In this document: piece after piece, positions 32,468 to 43,160 of the stretch
How the letters are laid out: the number at the start of each line of letters is the position of its first letter
Numbering within the stretch: position 1 is the stretch's first letter
Source: Mercenaria mercenaria
Taxonomy: Eukaryota > Mollusca > Bivalvia > Venerida > Veneridae
Direction: 5' to 3'
Assembly: GCF_021730395.1 (NCBI RefSeq)
Contig: NW_026461017.1
Span: forward strand, 1 to 64,000
DNA: 64,000 nt
Notes under the pieces: model-generated
Databases searched by the model: none
Seen by the model: the letters and a program-made list of their open reading frames with translations, nothing else
What the model was told of the DNA's origin: nothing
Position numbers and translations under genes: made by a program

Positions 32468-32564
32468 TTTTCTAGAAGATATTTCATGTACTAAGCACGT
32501 TTCCTGGCATCAGAAATACGCCCATAGCACATAATAGCACTGATCTGATTTTTAAAACATTCAT

Positions 32565-33128
32565 AATTGTCGAAAGCTATTCAGAGTATTTTCATGCAAG
32601 TGACTTCGTCTGTGTTTGTAACAACACTTAGCGGCCAAATGCGTGTAGATGAAATTTTTGAATTGTTATTTAATTCAAATCAAACTGTCATTGTATTTAC
32701 ATCTCCTAAGCGTGTTTAAATGTTTCCGCCTTAAAGAAGGAAAACCTTTAAACGTACTCAACAAAATTTGTCAGAGTGCATCCTTGTGTAGAGATCAAAT
32801 GGATACATTTGTATGAACATCGGGGGCATCGGGATATAAAAGTAGCTAAATTTGAAGAACTGATTCTTATGAATAGCATGGTGGGTGATCATGTTACTTG
32901 GACAGAAACAATTTTCATGTGTCTGTCACAGATGTGTTCACATATTTCGAATTGACTAGTAACAGGGGTTTCTAAATATGAAATTTGAACAATCACGTCC
33001 AAAAGCATTTTTACACTGACCTTTCTCAAATTTGCTATGTCACATTCGCGGCTTAGGGACATAAGAACCCTCTTTGTTACTAAATTCTACTTTGTTTTAT
33101 AGTAAATGCAGCAGTAACGTTCTATTAG
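32565..33128. other. Upstream region of the C1q gene
   Basis: It should include the promoter if the gene was ever expressed from 32564. No convincing TATA box or initiator stands out. Confidence 0.3.
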
Positions 33129-33590
33129 ATGAGCCACAAAAGTAATGGTACCCAGATCAGCAACAAAAATAATGGTATCCAAATGGTATAAGCAACTAGA
33201 GCTAAGGTTACCGTACCAGATCAATAACAAGAGTAATGATACCCAGATCAGCAAAAAAGGTGATGGTACCACGATAGACAACGAAGGTTATGGCACGCAG
33301 ATAGGCAACGAATGTAATGGCATTCACCCAGATCAGCAGCAAACATAATGGTACTCAGATGAGCAACAAGCGAAATGATACTCAGATGAGCAACGAAGGA
33401 AATGGTACCCACTCAGATCAGCAATACGTGTAACGATACCCTGAAAAGAAAGAAGAATTATGATATCCAGAGGAGCAACAAGAATAGTGATACAGAGATG
33501 AGCAACATAAGTAATGATACCCAGATGAGCAAGAAAAGAAATGATACTCAGATGAACAATAAAAGTAATAATACCCAGATTAACTGAATA
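33129..33590. repeat. 27-bp minisatellite, left block
   Basis: Degenerate repeats of a 27-bp unit of the form ACCCAGATGAGCAACAAAAG plus TAATGAT. The period is a multiple of three, so long frames run through it on both strands and are not genes. A second block of the same unit lies at 38218-38447. Confidence 0.85.
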
Positions 33591-33996
33591 AAAATATCTG
33601 AAACTGAATAATTTGAGTAAAAGCCTTTTTCTATACAATGACATATTCGATGGCGTTGTACGTAATAATAACAATAATAACAGCAATAATAACGACAATA
33701 ATAATAATAACAATCTTAACAGCCTTACTTAAACCAAATGTCATGACCGCACCCATCCCCCTGAGGTTTTTTTTACCTCTATTGCGAATACAAGTGCTTA
33801 AAGCCTTACATGCTACGCCCAGACGGGCTGCATATAAAGGCTAAAACCTCCTGGTTAATGGTGCTATCACATATTATTTGAAAAAAAGAAAGAAATATGC
33901 ACACTACCTTACCCATAGAGCCTGTACCAACAATTACGTTTAATTAAACAAACCTTGAAAATATAAATGTTGAAATGTAAAACCTTTTACAAAAAA

Positions 33997-34326
33997 TTAA
34001 AAGCTATCATCTGCTGCTATCGCATATAAAACAGTTATCAAAAAAAAAATAGAACAATGACACGAAGTCTCTGAAAAACAGTTTCTTAAGATTTTTTTTT
34101 GAATGTGTAAAGTGGTACTTTTGCGTAGTTCTAACGGCAGTTTATTCCACAGTTTTGGACCAATAGTACTGAAACTTCTATCATTGAATGTTTTGAACTT
34201 GTTGTATGGAACAACATACCGACATTCAGAATTTTCTGACGATCTCAAACCTTGTCTACTTGGAGTATACTGTGTAAGCAATTCTGTTAAATATGTTGAT
34301 GCTCTGTCAATGTGACAGCTATACAT
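33997..34326 (-). pseudogene. CR1/L2-like LINE ORF2 C-terminal segment
   Basis: The frame includes ASTYLTELLTQYTPSRQGLR, NSECRYVVPYNKFKTFNDRS and FSTIGPKLWNKLPLELRKS. This series (AYLTELL, GLRSS, R.FS..GPKLWN.LP..LR) is the usual C-terminal end of CR1/L2-group ORF2 proteins. It follows the thumb region at 35292-35480 once the nested insertion is set aside. Confidence 0.85.
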
Positions 34327-35282
34327 GAAAGAATGTATCTGTCACAAACTGACATACGGGCCTCAATGTATCTGTAGTTTAAATGCAGGTATTGCATCAT
34401 CTTTTTGTAAATTTTTGAGTTATTGAGGTAAATGTCAGATTTTGCGCATAAAATACCTCTCATGTTTTCTTTATTTCATAACTTAAATTTCCATGTAAAT
34501 TTTATTAAATTCGGTTCAGTACTAAGGAAGTTGATATTTTCTAAACTTCAGTAATTTATGTTTTTATCCCCAAAACCACTATAACGGGCCTTAAATTGTA
34601 GCACGAGTTCACGGCTATGTCGTGAGTCCCGTGAAAATCCAATATTTGGCGGGACACAACCCTACAAATAGACTGGACTATGCCTACTGCAAAATATTTT
34701 TGACAATCAGACGAAATTATGCCACTTTGATATTCTTGGTAGAAATTGTGCTCGATCAAGCTTCTTCCACCAGACGACTTTTTACCTGGTGATGTCACGA
34801 CCCGGAAGTATTTTACCCGAGGTTTGCTGAATTTTACTCGCCTGGATGTGATTTCCCAGCGCAGAGATCTTTCGTCCCATGGTTGTGCCTTAACCGCCAA
34901 GACGCTGATTTTTGCAGTCAACTGAGACAGCTCAGGGATACAAACACCTAAAAACACTGGACATGGGGAGCCAAAAAGGAGTCAACGTTTACGCGATTTA
35001 GCGGGACGTCATTTTACTAAAGTTTAGTTCTTAGTGCTACTTAAAGTTTTAAGAGAAAGTAACCATCTGTTTAATCGTCACAAGAACAATCAACTGTAAT
35101 TGATAGAAATGAACATCTTTTAGAAATCGGATGTTGGGCTCAGTTTTGTTTCTTTTCTTCTATTTAGTGTTTTTTTCATTCATTCTAAATAATCATTTTT
35201 CTGTAAATAAACTTGTAAATATTGTAAAGAGTGTTAAGTTGTTCCGATAGTTTCTGTCCCCGGTTCGTCCATCCTGTCACAG
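34311..35282 (+). mobile_element. LTR-like insertion (possible solo LTR)
   Basis: The segment separates two parts of the LINE that are adjacent in relatives. It begins TGTGACAG and ends CTGTCACA (TG...CA with an 8-base inverted repeat), and an AATAAA signal lies about 80 bases before the end on the plus strand. The length of about 970 bp suits an LTR. No internal gag or pol region is present, so if the reading is right it is a solo LTR younger than the LINE. No clean target duplication is seen, and a short inverted-repeat DNA element is the alternative. Confidence 0.35.
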
Positions 35283-35291
35283 TATCTTGAA

Positions 35292-35480
35292 CTAAATCCT
35301 TGCTTTCACCGGCAACCAATGTAGGTCATACAATGCTTGTTCAGAACTGTCAAATTTCCTTCTGTTAAGGACAAGTTTTGCGCACATGTTTTGAATACGT
35401 TGCATCTTACGCACCTCACCGTTAGCTACACAATACAGTATGACATTGCAATAATCCAGATGTGAAATAACTAGAGACAA
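35292..35480 (-). pseudogene. CR1/L2-like LINE RT thumb segment
   Basis: LVISHLDYCNVILYCVANGE, VRKMQRIQNMCAKLVLNRRK and ALYDLHWLPVKARI are the conserved post-RT motifs of CR1/L2-group LINEs (SHLDYCN, RIQN..A.LV, LHWLPV..RI). The frame stops directly after ARI. Its N-terminal side carries an 18-base direct duplication (encoding NIRKYQ twice) near 35501-35540. Confidence 0.85.
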
Positions 35481-35539
35481 AACTAAAATTTCAGTGGCTG
35501 CTTTTGATACTTACGGATGTTTTGATACTTACGGATGTT

Positions 35540-35662
35540 TTGTTATTTTCCTACATATCTGCGATGTGTCACATGTTTAATTGTAAAGCGCCTTTGAACG
35601 TATATTCCATATGAAAAGGGCGCTCAACAAATCTGGTATAATAATAATAATAATAATAATGT
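35540..35662 (+). mobile_element. Nested LINE 3' tail
   Basis: The sequence GTAAAGCGCCTTTGAACG, then AAGGGCGCTCAACAAATC and an ATAATA run (35637-35660), is a typical 3' UTR end of CR1-group LINEs. It is in the opposite orientation to the host LINE and breaks its RT between the YLGAFLD-type region and NIRKYQ. It is strongly 5'-truncated. Confidence 0.65.
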
Positions 35663-35725
35663 TCTTAATTCGTAAGTAATTCAACATGGCTGTACAACAT
35701 TTGTGATTTACATGATCTTTAAAGT

Positions 35726-36181
35726 TCAAGGTTTCGTCAAGAAATGCACCGAGATATCTAATTGTAATCTTTCTCGTTTGATATCATCACCAGCAATGTT
35801 AATCAAATTTGTAAAACATTTGTTCAATTGAGGTCTGCTGCCAAACATGATAAATTCAGTTTTTGAAGTGTTCATTTTCAGTTTGGTTCTATTCATCCAG
35901 TCATTGATTATAACTGCGCACCGTTCAAGCTCTCCGATCGCTAGTGGTTCTACGGAAACAGATGTGGGACGAAAGCTTTTATTTGCTATATGATGATCAG
36001 CAAAACCGTAGACTGATATGGATTTTGGAATGACATCAAAAAGGGTTCCAGCATAGGTGAGATACAACCACGGACAAAGGCAACTGCCTTGGGGCACACT
36101 GCATTTAAGATGGCGATCTGATGAATATACATTGTTGATAATAATCTTACAAGTACGAGGCCTTAAGTAGGAGTCTACCAA
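35726..36181 (-). pseudogene. CR1/L2-like LINE RT palm segment
   Basis: CSVPQGSCLCPWLYLTYAGT is RT motif B (VPQGS). YGFADHHIANKSF is motif C, where the usual FADD reads FADH, so one catalytic aspartate is lost. ELERCAVIINDWMNRTKLKM and NTSKTEFIMFGSRPQL (motif D and thumb start) follow. The 5' neighbour segments are at 36265-36829. Confidence 0.88.
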
Positions 36182-36264
36182 TTGAAGAGCTGTTTCACAG
36201 ACACCATACTGTGCTTTTAGGATATCTATAAGAATGTCGTGGTCGACAGTGTCAAATGCCGCAC

Positions 36265-36829
36265 TTAAATCAATTGCAATAAAGGCCGTGACTTCCTTTT
36301 CTCCATACCATTTAGATCATTAACCAACCGAAGCAGCGCAGATTCACAGGAGTGGTATTTCCTATATGCAGACTGGTTCTTAGGCAAATAACTGTTTTGA
36401 TTTACATATTTGTTTAATCTGTAAAGAACAGCTTTCTCAATAATTTTTGATAGAAATGATAAATTGCTCACAGGACTACAATTGGAAAGTGTAGCTCAAG
36501 ACCTGCTTTTTTAGCAAAGATCTAACAACTGCTTGTTTGTATTTCACAGGAAAAACACCTTGTTGTAATGAGAGATTTACGAATTTCATGATACTCGGGA
36601 GAAATTCATCTACATGGGATTTCAGAATACATGTTGGCAAAATATCTAGCTCTGAAGACGTAGTATTCAATTCATTGATGAGTGTTTTCATTTCATCTTG
36701 AGTCAATTCAGTAAATTTGTTTAAAGTTTGTACATCCTTTACTTGAGGTTCAAAGTTTTGTTGTTCACTTAGGGACTGACGTATTTTTGAGATTTTTGCC
36801 ATGAAAAAGTCATCAAATATTTCGGCCAT
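36265..36829 (-). pseudogene. CR1/L2-like LINE pre-RT and fingers segments
   Basis: Two frames adjoin. The first (36476-36829) has DEMKTLINELNTTSSELDIL and PTCILKSHVDEFLPSIMKFV, the region just before RT. The second (36265-36471) has LSFLSKIIEKAVLYRLNKYV and QSAYRKYHSCESALLRLVND (RT motifs 0-2). A frame change separates them near 36474. The motif A aspartate region follows at 36190-36264 in decayed form. Confidence 0.85.
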
Positions 36830-37363
36830 TGAATTATTGGACTCTCCTTGAGGCAGTGGGTTTTCGGATTTGATGCCAGTAAGTTCAGATACTAATCCAT
36901 ACAGAGTTTTGGAATCACCTTAAGCGTTCTCTATCTTTTCACTGAGTGTGTTTCTCTTTTGACGTTTAATTTCAAAATTGTATTCGTTTCTTACTGCTTT
37001 ATACGACGCAAACTGATTTGTTTTACCGTAACGTCTCCATGTACGCTCGGACTTTCTAACTTGTTGTTTTAGATGTTGCAAATTTTTATTGAACCATGGT
37101 TTGGGTGCTCTCTGAATTATAGTTTTCTCTTTTATGAGAGCATGCTTATTCAGGACATCCTCTATTTCCGATTCAAACTCAATAACAAACGTGTTGATAT
37201 TCTGTAAATCAACGTTTATTGCACTTAGGTCGCTGGTAAATTCTGATTAATTTAAATTTTTGAAGTTTCTAAATGGTACGCTCTTTCTAGTAATAGTCTC
37301 TTTTTTCAATTTCTAACTAAGAGGACCTTAATAACACAGTGATCAGATAAAAATGGTCAAGGC

Positions 37364-37960
37364 TCATATTTTTCTACTTTGAACACCATTAAGTGACTCC
37401 GTTATGACTAGATCCAAGCTATGTCCTCCTGTATGAGTACTGAAATCAACATGATGTTCCAGGCCCATTGCTACTAGGGAGTCCTTGAAGTTTGTAATAG
37501 AATTGTTGTCATCGTTAATATGCAAATTGAAATCACCCATTATAAGTAAGCTGTCATAATGTGATAAAATGTTTTCGGTGAAGTCAAAGAATTCAACAAC
37601 GAACTGGTTACCAGTCGAGAGAACTGGGGGTCTATACACATCCACTACGTGTATGGTCAAATTTTTGAAAACGAGTTTCCAGATGCCATATTCAAAGCTT
37701 TGAACAGTAACGTAAGTTACCCTTCGCATATTGATCTTGTTTCTGCATGTGATCGCGACACCACCACCTTTGTTTTTATTTTTTTCTATTAGTTACACTT
37801 AATTTCTGGTTCTGGTTCAAGTCAGAACTTTCAAATTGATGTTGTTTCTCGTCCGAGTATCAAGTTTCAGTCAAAAGAGCGAAATCAATTCTCTCATCTC
37901 TGAGGTATTGGCCCACAAAATCATCTTTGTTCACAACAGATCTACAGTTCAGCGTAATAC
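37364..37960 (-). pseudogene. LINE apurinic/apyrimidinic-type endonuclease region
   Basis: The intact frame (37364-37729) has VVDVYRPPVLS, LLIMGDFNLHIN (the GDFN catalytic motif) and VDFSTHTGGHSLDLVITES (the TH...G..LDL motif). The upstream part reads NCRSVVNKDDFVGQYLRDER and IDFALLTET in another frame with stops. The enzyme nicks target DNA to prime reverse transcription. Confidence 0.85.
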
Positions 37961-38217
37961 ATGATACGTGCTTGCGTGTATTTTTGTACTGATTGCATTT
38001 CTTAAGGTAAATCAAATTTTCACACCATTTTGTGTAGAAATTACTTGACTTTTACCACCTCGTTTACTTCTGTGTGTTTTCTTTTTACAGGCTATATTGT
38101 GTATGTTTATAATCCTATATGCCGCAGGGTCTAGTTTTCCTAATCCGCTATTGTCCGATACCGTAGATCCAATATTCAATAATTGCCTCATACGGCGACA
38201 GTTATACAGTTTTTTAA

Positions 38218-38447
38218 AGCAACAAAAGTAACGATACCCATATGAGCAACAAAAGTAATGATACCCAGATGAGCAACAAAAATAATGATACCAAGATGAA
38301 CAAATGATACCCAGATGCGCAACAAAAGTAATGATACTCAGATGTGCAACAAAAGTAATGATACCAAGATGAGCAACAAAAGTAATGATATTCAGATGAG
38401 CAACAAAAGTAATGATACCAAGATGAACAACAAAAGTAAATATACCC
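38218..38447. repeat. 27-bp minisatellite, right block
   Basis: About eight copies of the ACCCAGATGAGCAACAAAAG plus TAATGAT unit in the same orientation as the block at 33129-33590. This block is more regular than the left one. Confidence 0.88.
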
Positions 38448-38587
38448 GCGAAAAGTTAAATCTAGTGTCCTGAAACCGAAAATTTTCTCGTTTTTATCAC
38501 AAAAACAACGGAAAGTTGTTGAAAGAAACACTGAAAGTACCACATGATGAAATGCTAGAATTTGCAATTCAATCGCTCTACTGTTCC

Positions 38588-39166
38588 ATGCCATTTCTCA
38601 AAATTGTATTATTGGTGTGTTTTTTTTTACACTCGTATCAATGCAAATTTGTGGAATTTTCAAATTCGCTTTACCCTGCCCTCACAAGGACAAATTTAAA
38701 CTTTGAGCAGAAAAAGGTGTTAGCTCGTTTGCAGTTGGTGGAACCTTCTTATTTTGTTTGCTATAAACAATGTGGTTTTTGGCCAGTAGTGACAGTCAGC
38801 ATTTTTCGTTCGATTATGTATTCTCCGTATGTGATTCCGGCATTCTTCGGAAGAAATTTTCTGTTATGGCTGGAGGATGCCGAAATTGTATACGAGAAAA
38901 ATGCTGAGACACTGCCTAAACTAAAGAGACTATATGTGTTTAATTTTGACTTTCCTCTAGAATGTACATGTACATATATATCCTTAGGACTACCGGCATA
39001 TTATTATACAATCTCGCCAAGCATACGTATGTGTTTGACATTACAGAAAATGACGTCAGACGACTTTCAGCTTTTTCTTGAAGTAAAGATTTCTTTTGTA
39101 AAAAATACTCTTGGTGAACTTGGAATGTCTGAATATTTTCATGTATATAGATATCAATTATCTTAA
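38588..39166 (+). CDS. Unidentified secreted-type frame fused to a LINE C-terminal remnant
   Basis: From the ATG at 38588 the frame begins MPFLKIVLLVCFFLHSYQC, a good signal peptide, then about 140 residues I do not recognise (KRLYVFNFDFPLECTCTYIS and so on). From about residue 168, VKISFVKNTLGELGMSEYF matches the LINE segments SYVKELLE.LGFAEYW (58800) and KIKSLLDNLGFSDVF (14600). So a LINE C-terminal piece joins the frame in register near 39060. An earlier in-frame start exists at 38516. It may be a host first exon disrupted by a 5'-truncated LINE, or chance. No splice site is evident. Confidence 0.35.
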   Translation: MPFLKIVLLVCFFLHSYQCKFVEFSNSLYPALTRTNLNFEQKKVLARLQLVEPSYFVCYKQCGFWPVVTVSIFRSIMYSPYVIPAFFGRNFLLWLEDAEIVYEKNAETLPKLKRLYVFNFDFPLECTCTYISLGLPAYYYTISPSIRMCLTLQKMTSDDFQLFLEVKISFVKNTLGELGMSEYFHVYRYQLS

Positions 39167-39660
39167 AACAATCGTGAAAAGTAAGTTAAAAGATCAGTTT
39201 TTGCAAAATTGGTTTGACAGTGTTGTCACTTGACCAAAATGTCTAGTCTATCGTACTTATAAAAGAATTTGGTTTTGAGGAGTATTTTTATATATTACCT
39301 TCTGCTTTGAGTAAGTCGTTGTGTAAATCTAAAACTATGAACCATTTGTTGATAACTGAAAAAGGTAGACACTTGCATCTAGAGTGCAGTCAAAGGGTCT
39401 GCCACCTCTGCCCGAAGCAAGTGCTAGGTGATGAATTTCATTATCTTTTGGAATGCAGTTACTTCTAATCCATTAGAAAGAAGTTTATTTCCAATAATTT
39501 TACTACTCGTTCTAATATTTGTCAACTTGATAACCTCATAAGTAGTAATGATAAGCCTTTATTTGTTAAACTGGCACTGTTTTGTAAAATTTTAATGTCA
39601 AATTTTAAATAGCTCATTCTCCAGATTCGATAGTTCATTGTATTGATGACTCGAGAAACT
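39060..39660 (+). pseudogene. LINE ORF2 C-terminal remnant
   Basis: After the frame at 38588-39166 ends, homology continues in other frames: KSKLKDQFLQNWFDS (compare RLRDQYIQNWKAS at 14660) and CHLCPKQVLGDEFHYLLECS near 39400 (the CxxC...FH...C zinc motif). Stops and shifts are frequent. It belongs to the same LINE family as 14264-15127 and 57806-59560. Confidence 0.75.
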
Positions 39661-42029
39661 ACTTTATTTGTAAACATGTACAAAAAGTATTAAGTTAAAC
39701 ATGCTTCAGTTCTGGGTATAAAGTTGAATATTATGACTATGTAGAAGTTTATAACGCATCATTAATGTTTTGGACCCTATGTTTTGGGTCATATGTGGTA
39801 TAAGGGAGAACATTAAGTGATTCCATCTGTATTTCCAAGCCACTGTTTTTTTCAATAATAGGTAGTATTTTGGGAATATACTCAGTCATTATTTTTGTAT
39901 TCTAGGTTTTCAGTCGTCTCCCTTCCATCTTTGAGTCATTTTAGTGTGTGTGGTCAAATTCATTTTTCTTAGTCAGACATATTCATTGTAGTCTAACATG
40001 TTTAGTTTGTATCACATTTTGTACAATACTGATTTTATGACTTTTCTATTATTTCACCTATTTTACCCACATGCATATTATATGCCATGGATTACGTAAA
40101 TGTATGCGCGTGGACTTCTTTTTTGCTAATGGGTAGTCAATTTGCATCACTTTCTAACGATTTGAAAATAACTGGGCTTTAGCACGACATTTCAGCTTTT
40201 CATCTACGAAACAAATATTTGAACGAATCCCACAAGGGTCTGTAACGGAGCAAAGGTAAATCGCCAAATCGTTCAACAGGTCCTTTTTGATGTTGTCTGA
40301 AAGTGTCATTATATGCATCGGATGTAAGATATTTCTGTATTTTAGAGCTGTAGAACTAGACATTTCAGCAATATTTTCAAAATGAATTTCGTATAATAAA
40401 TGTTGATTCTACGGAAGATTGAAAGGGCCATCAGACGCTAGTACGTTTTACTACACTACGGCAGGGGAAAGGATATATATATCAAACAAACGTTTTAGAA
40501 TGGAACGACAACGCTCTTATTTTGCTTCTAATTATATTTTTTGTGTGTTTCATACAAGTTCAAAAAAAATTTAAGTCGTACAATGAATAAGATAATTTGA
40601 CAGATTATTTTGATCTCGTTAAAAGTTTGATAAATATATGTTTGAACATTTAAGTGTAATAGTATGCTATATTTCCAGAAACTGTTCTACAGATATTAAG
40701 ATATTGGCAAAAAGTTTTAACAATTTTTACAAATAACAGAAGTGCATGCTAATTTATTAATATTTTTAATCGTATAATTAAATAAGTATTTAAAATGATT
40801 AAACATAAATATATATTTAATGGCGGCCTTATTTGTATATTTATAGGTAAGACAGTAGTAAATACATTTACTATATGTTAATTAAAATGAATAAACAATT
40901 TTCTGACAACAGTCACACATAGCCAGGCCGATTTTAAAGATAACGCTATCCTTATGTTCATTAAACACGTTTAAACCACAAAAAAGAAATCAAAAACAAA
41001 AACAAAAACAATCAAGAAAAGTAGGGTTCATGTAATTATGCAAAGTGTATCTACTCAATCTAATAGTACATTCATTAGTACTTTCATTTTGGGATAGTTT
41101 AAGACCCAGTCTTACGTTCTACCGTATGTCAAACAGAAATAATATACATTTTAATTAAGGTAGTAGACCTGTAATAGTAATATTTAAAAAATTGCATTAA
41201 CTAGTTAACATTGTTCCTCACTGTGTTACAATTTTTAATCAACATTTAACGTGGCATTTTTTAAAATGTATAATTTATGATATTTCCTTAAACTCAAATA
41301 GAAGCAATTTTTCAAAGTACAAAATGATCGCAGGGAATTCATTATACCAATAATTTTGATAAAAGAAACGTCAAACTATTGCTTAACAATTTTAAAACAC
41401 AAAATAAAACTGTCGATAACATTTCTTCCGGGTAGCCTCAAGGAAAAGGATTTAATCGGACAGAAATTTACGTCCAACACTGAAAAATTATGGCCGAGTC
41501 CTGACACTGTTTTAGATTTTGCTCTCTACATTAAAAATTAACCGTGGGGTAGAAGTGAAACCTACCTACATTTCTTCAACAATATGTAAACTTAAGAATA
41601 AAGGGAAAAAAAAAGAACTTTTATAGCATATAACTCAGTATTGTCAAATATGTCTAACCCAGCACCCTCCTGTATCAGAGGTAAAATTCACTTAAAATAA
41701 CAAGAAATGACTTGTCAAACGAAATAAAATCCGCTTTCGTACAATAAATCAATAATAAGTCTTGAAAAACAGTTTAACTAACTAGAAAAAAGAAATATAT
41801 AGAAAAAAGGTGTGGTCCTAGTGTGGCTTGAACATACGCTCTTCTGAAAAAACAGTCAAATTAGGTTTATTGTAGGAATTGAATACTCTTCAAAAAGTAG
41901 GTACACTTTTTACCGGTCTATTACCTTAACACGGTACATATGAAGATCTTTTTCTTTTCTACTTACAGTATTACAACTCTGTATCTCCTCCTATAGCTTT
42001 CATTCAATTCAAATGTAAATTGATACATC
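39661..42029. other. AT-rich noncoding stretch
   Basis: One minus-strand frame (40154-40363, MSSSTALKYRNILHPMHIMT, with TDPCGIRSNICFVDEK) has fairly ordinary codon content and could be an exon, but I recognise no family and no splice support. Nothing else is identified. Confidence 0.3.
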
Positions 42030-42470
42030 ATCAACATGAATGGGACATGCGCGTACTAGCATACAACAAAATATGGAGTGGAGTCATGGAGTGGTGTCTG
42101 GAGTGAGACGTTGGAGAGAAAAAATTGAAGAAGATTTTTATCCAAAATAAAATGTTTTTTTTTCATATCACATATATTGCTTACATGAAGGTCATCAAGA
42201 AGGCAAGTGGTGGAACGAGGATGTCGTTCGAAATGGCACAGCTACTGGTGATGATGATTTAGTGATGCGTTATTTGATGATGATGTTCATGCAAAATTGT
42301 TGATATTGCCTTTGTTGATGTTTATTTATAAATAAATGCTGATATGAAAATGCTGCTGATAATGTAAATAGCACGGATGATGATAATTGTATTATTTTTG
42401 TTGAACTGAGAAATACCTGCAGTTATGCTGCTCATTTACGATGATTTTGATTTGATTGTGCTTTTGCTTT

Positions 42471-42511
<41 letters not shown>

Positions 42512-43160
42512 AGTATGATGTTGATTTTGATGGCAGGATGTTTCTGATGCTGATGTTATCATGATAATGTTGGGAAACGCCTTTGTCACCCATCTGATTA
42601 ATAAAACTATGTCTTCTGATATGTAAAATTATATGAAAGAACATAAAATTTGCTCTTTATGTCGAAAAAGGTTTTACAATTAGAAGGCTTTATGGTCAAT
42701 TGTTTTGTCATTTCTCACGTGTTTCAGTTGTTACACCTGCAAATTATTTCTTTAATGTGTGCCTTTTAAAACTCATTTACTGTGTACTCCTTAATGCTTC
42801 GACATATTAATGTGTCAAAAAAATTGAAAAAATGTTTTAATGTAATCATCTACAATTTTATATCCACCACCACATTCAGCAGAAGCATCAACATAACGCC
42901 AATCATCATCATTACAAGCACCATCATCCCCAGCACCCCACCATCACCAACAACATCATCACCACCACCATCATCATCATCATCATCACCGACACCAACA
43001 ACACCACATCATCATCGTTATCATTACCATCATTACCAGCATCAATATAATCATTACAATCATCACTGTCATCTTTATCATCATCATCTGTCATTGTATC
43101 ATCATTACCATCGTTAGTTTTACTGACATTTTTCCTAATGATCAAGATGTAATACAATAT
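42030..43160. repeat. Trinucleotide-rich repeat block related to 62640-64000
   Basis: Segments: GGAGTGGAGTCATGGAGTGG-type sequence (42075-42115), a pure CTG/GCT run (42474-42511), TTCTGATGCTGATGTTATC (42542), AAGGCTTTATGGTCAATTG with TTTTGTCATTTCTC (42683-42716), and CATCAT/CACCAC-rich sequence (42870-43110). Matching segments occur at 62717, 63545 and, inverted, near 63200-63320. Frames across the triplet runs are not genes. Confidence 0.65.
42474..42511. repeat. CTG/CAG trinucleotide run
   Basis: About twelve uninterrupted TGC repeats. Confidence 0.95.

Larger units (their letters stand above)
29720..32564 (-). pseudogene. C1q-domain-containing gene with decayed coiled-coil exon
   Basis: The order on the minus strand is a signal-peptide-like start at 32564 (MNVLKIRSVLLCAMGVFLMP), a long coiled-coil exon to 31449, an intron of about 1.3 kb (GTAAAG donor, ATACAG acceptor) and the C1q exon. 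The two exons join in phase to give VGTRQ-G-KRAAFLARR. The coiled-coil exon is damaged: a one-base shift separates the signal peptide from the frame at 32467, one frame from there meets TGA at 32243-32245, then two TAG, a TAA and a double TGA before a second shift near 31785. The exon contains an internal duplication (NKFIIFKN.VKLQMSVINS near 32080; DKFNIFTNYVKSQMSTINAS near 31760). A shorter product starting inside the intact last part cannot be excluded. Confidence 0.7.
33661..38200 (-). mobile_element. CR1/L2-like LINE, near full-length ORF2, decayed
   Basis: Reading on the minus strand: an ORF2 start region with THRSKRGGKSQ near 38060, an endonuclease (37364 to about 37960), an RT (about 35290-36840), a C-terminal domain (33997-34326), and a 3' UTR ending in an ATT-rich tail at 33661-33720. 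The frame is broken many times. Two later insertions are nested in it: a plus-strand LINE tail (35540-35662) and an LTR-like segment (34311-35282). The LINE lies between two blocks of one 27-bp minisatellite. The exact 5' end is not resolved. Confidence 0.85.

Noticed and set aside
33333-33713. 126-codon minus-strand leucine-rich frame and its plus-strand partners
   Set aside because: They run through the 27-bp minisatellite and the ATT tail of a LINE. A period divisible by three keeps them open.
38214-38594. 126-codon minus-strand frame with CCSSEYHYF-type repeats
   Set aside because: It is the other strand of the 27-bp minisatellite, not a repeat protein.
42392-42644. Gln-rich and Ala-rich frames
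   Set aside because: They are translations of the CTG/CAG run in two frames.
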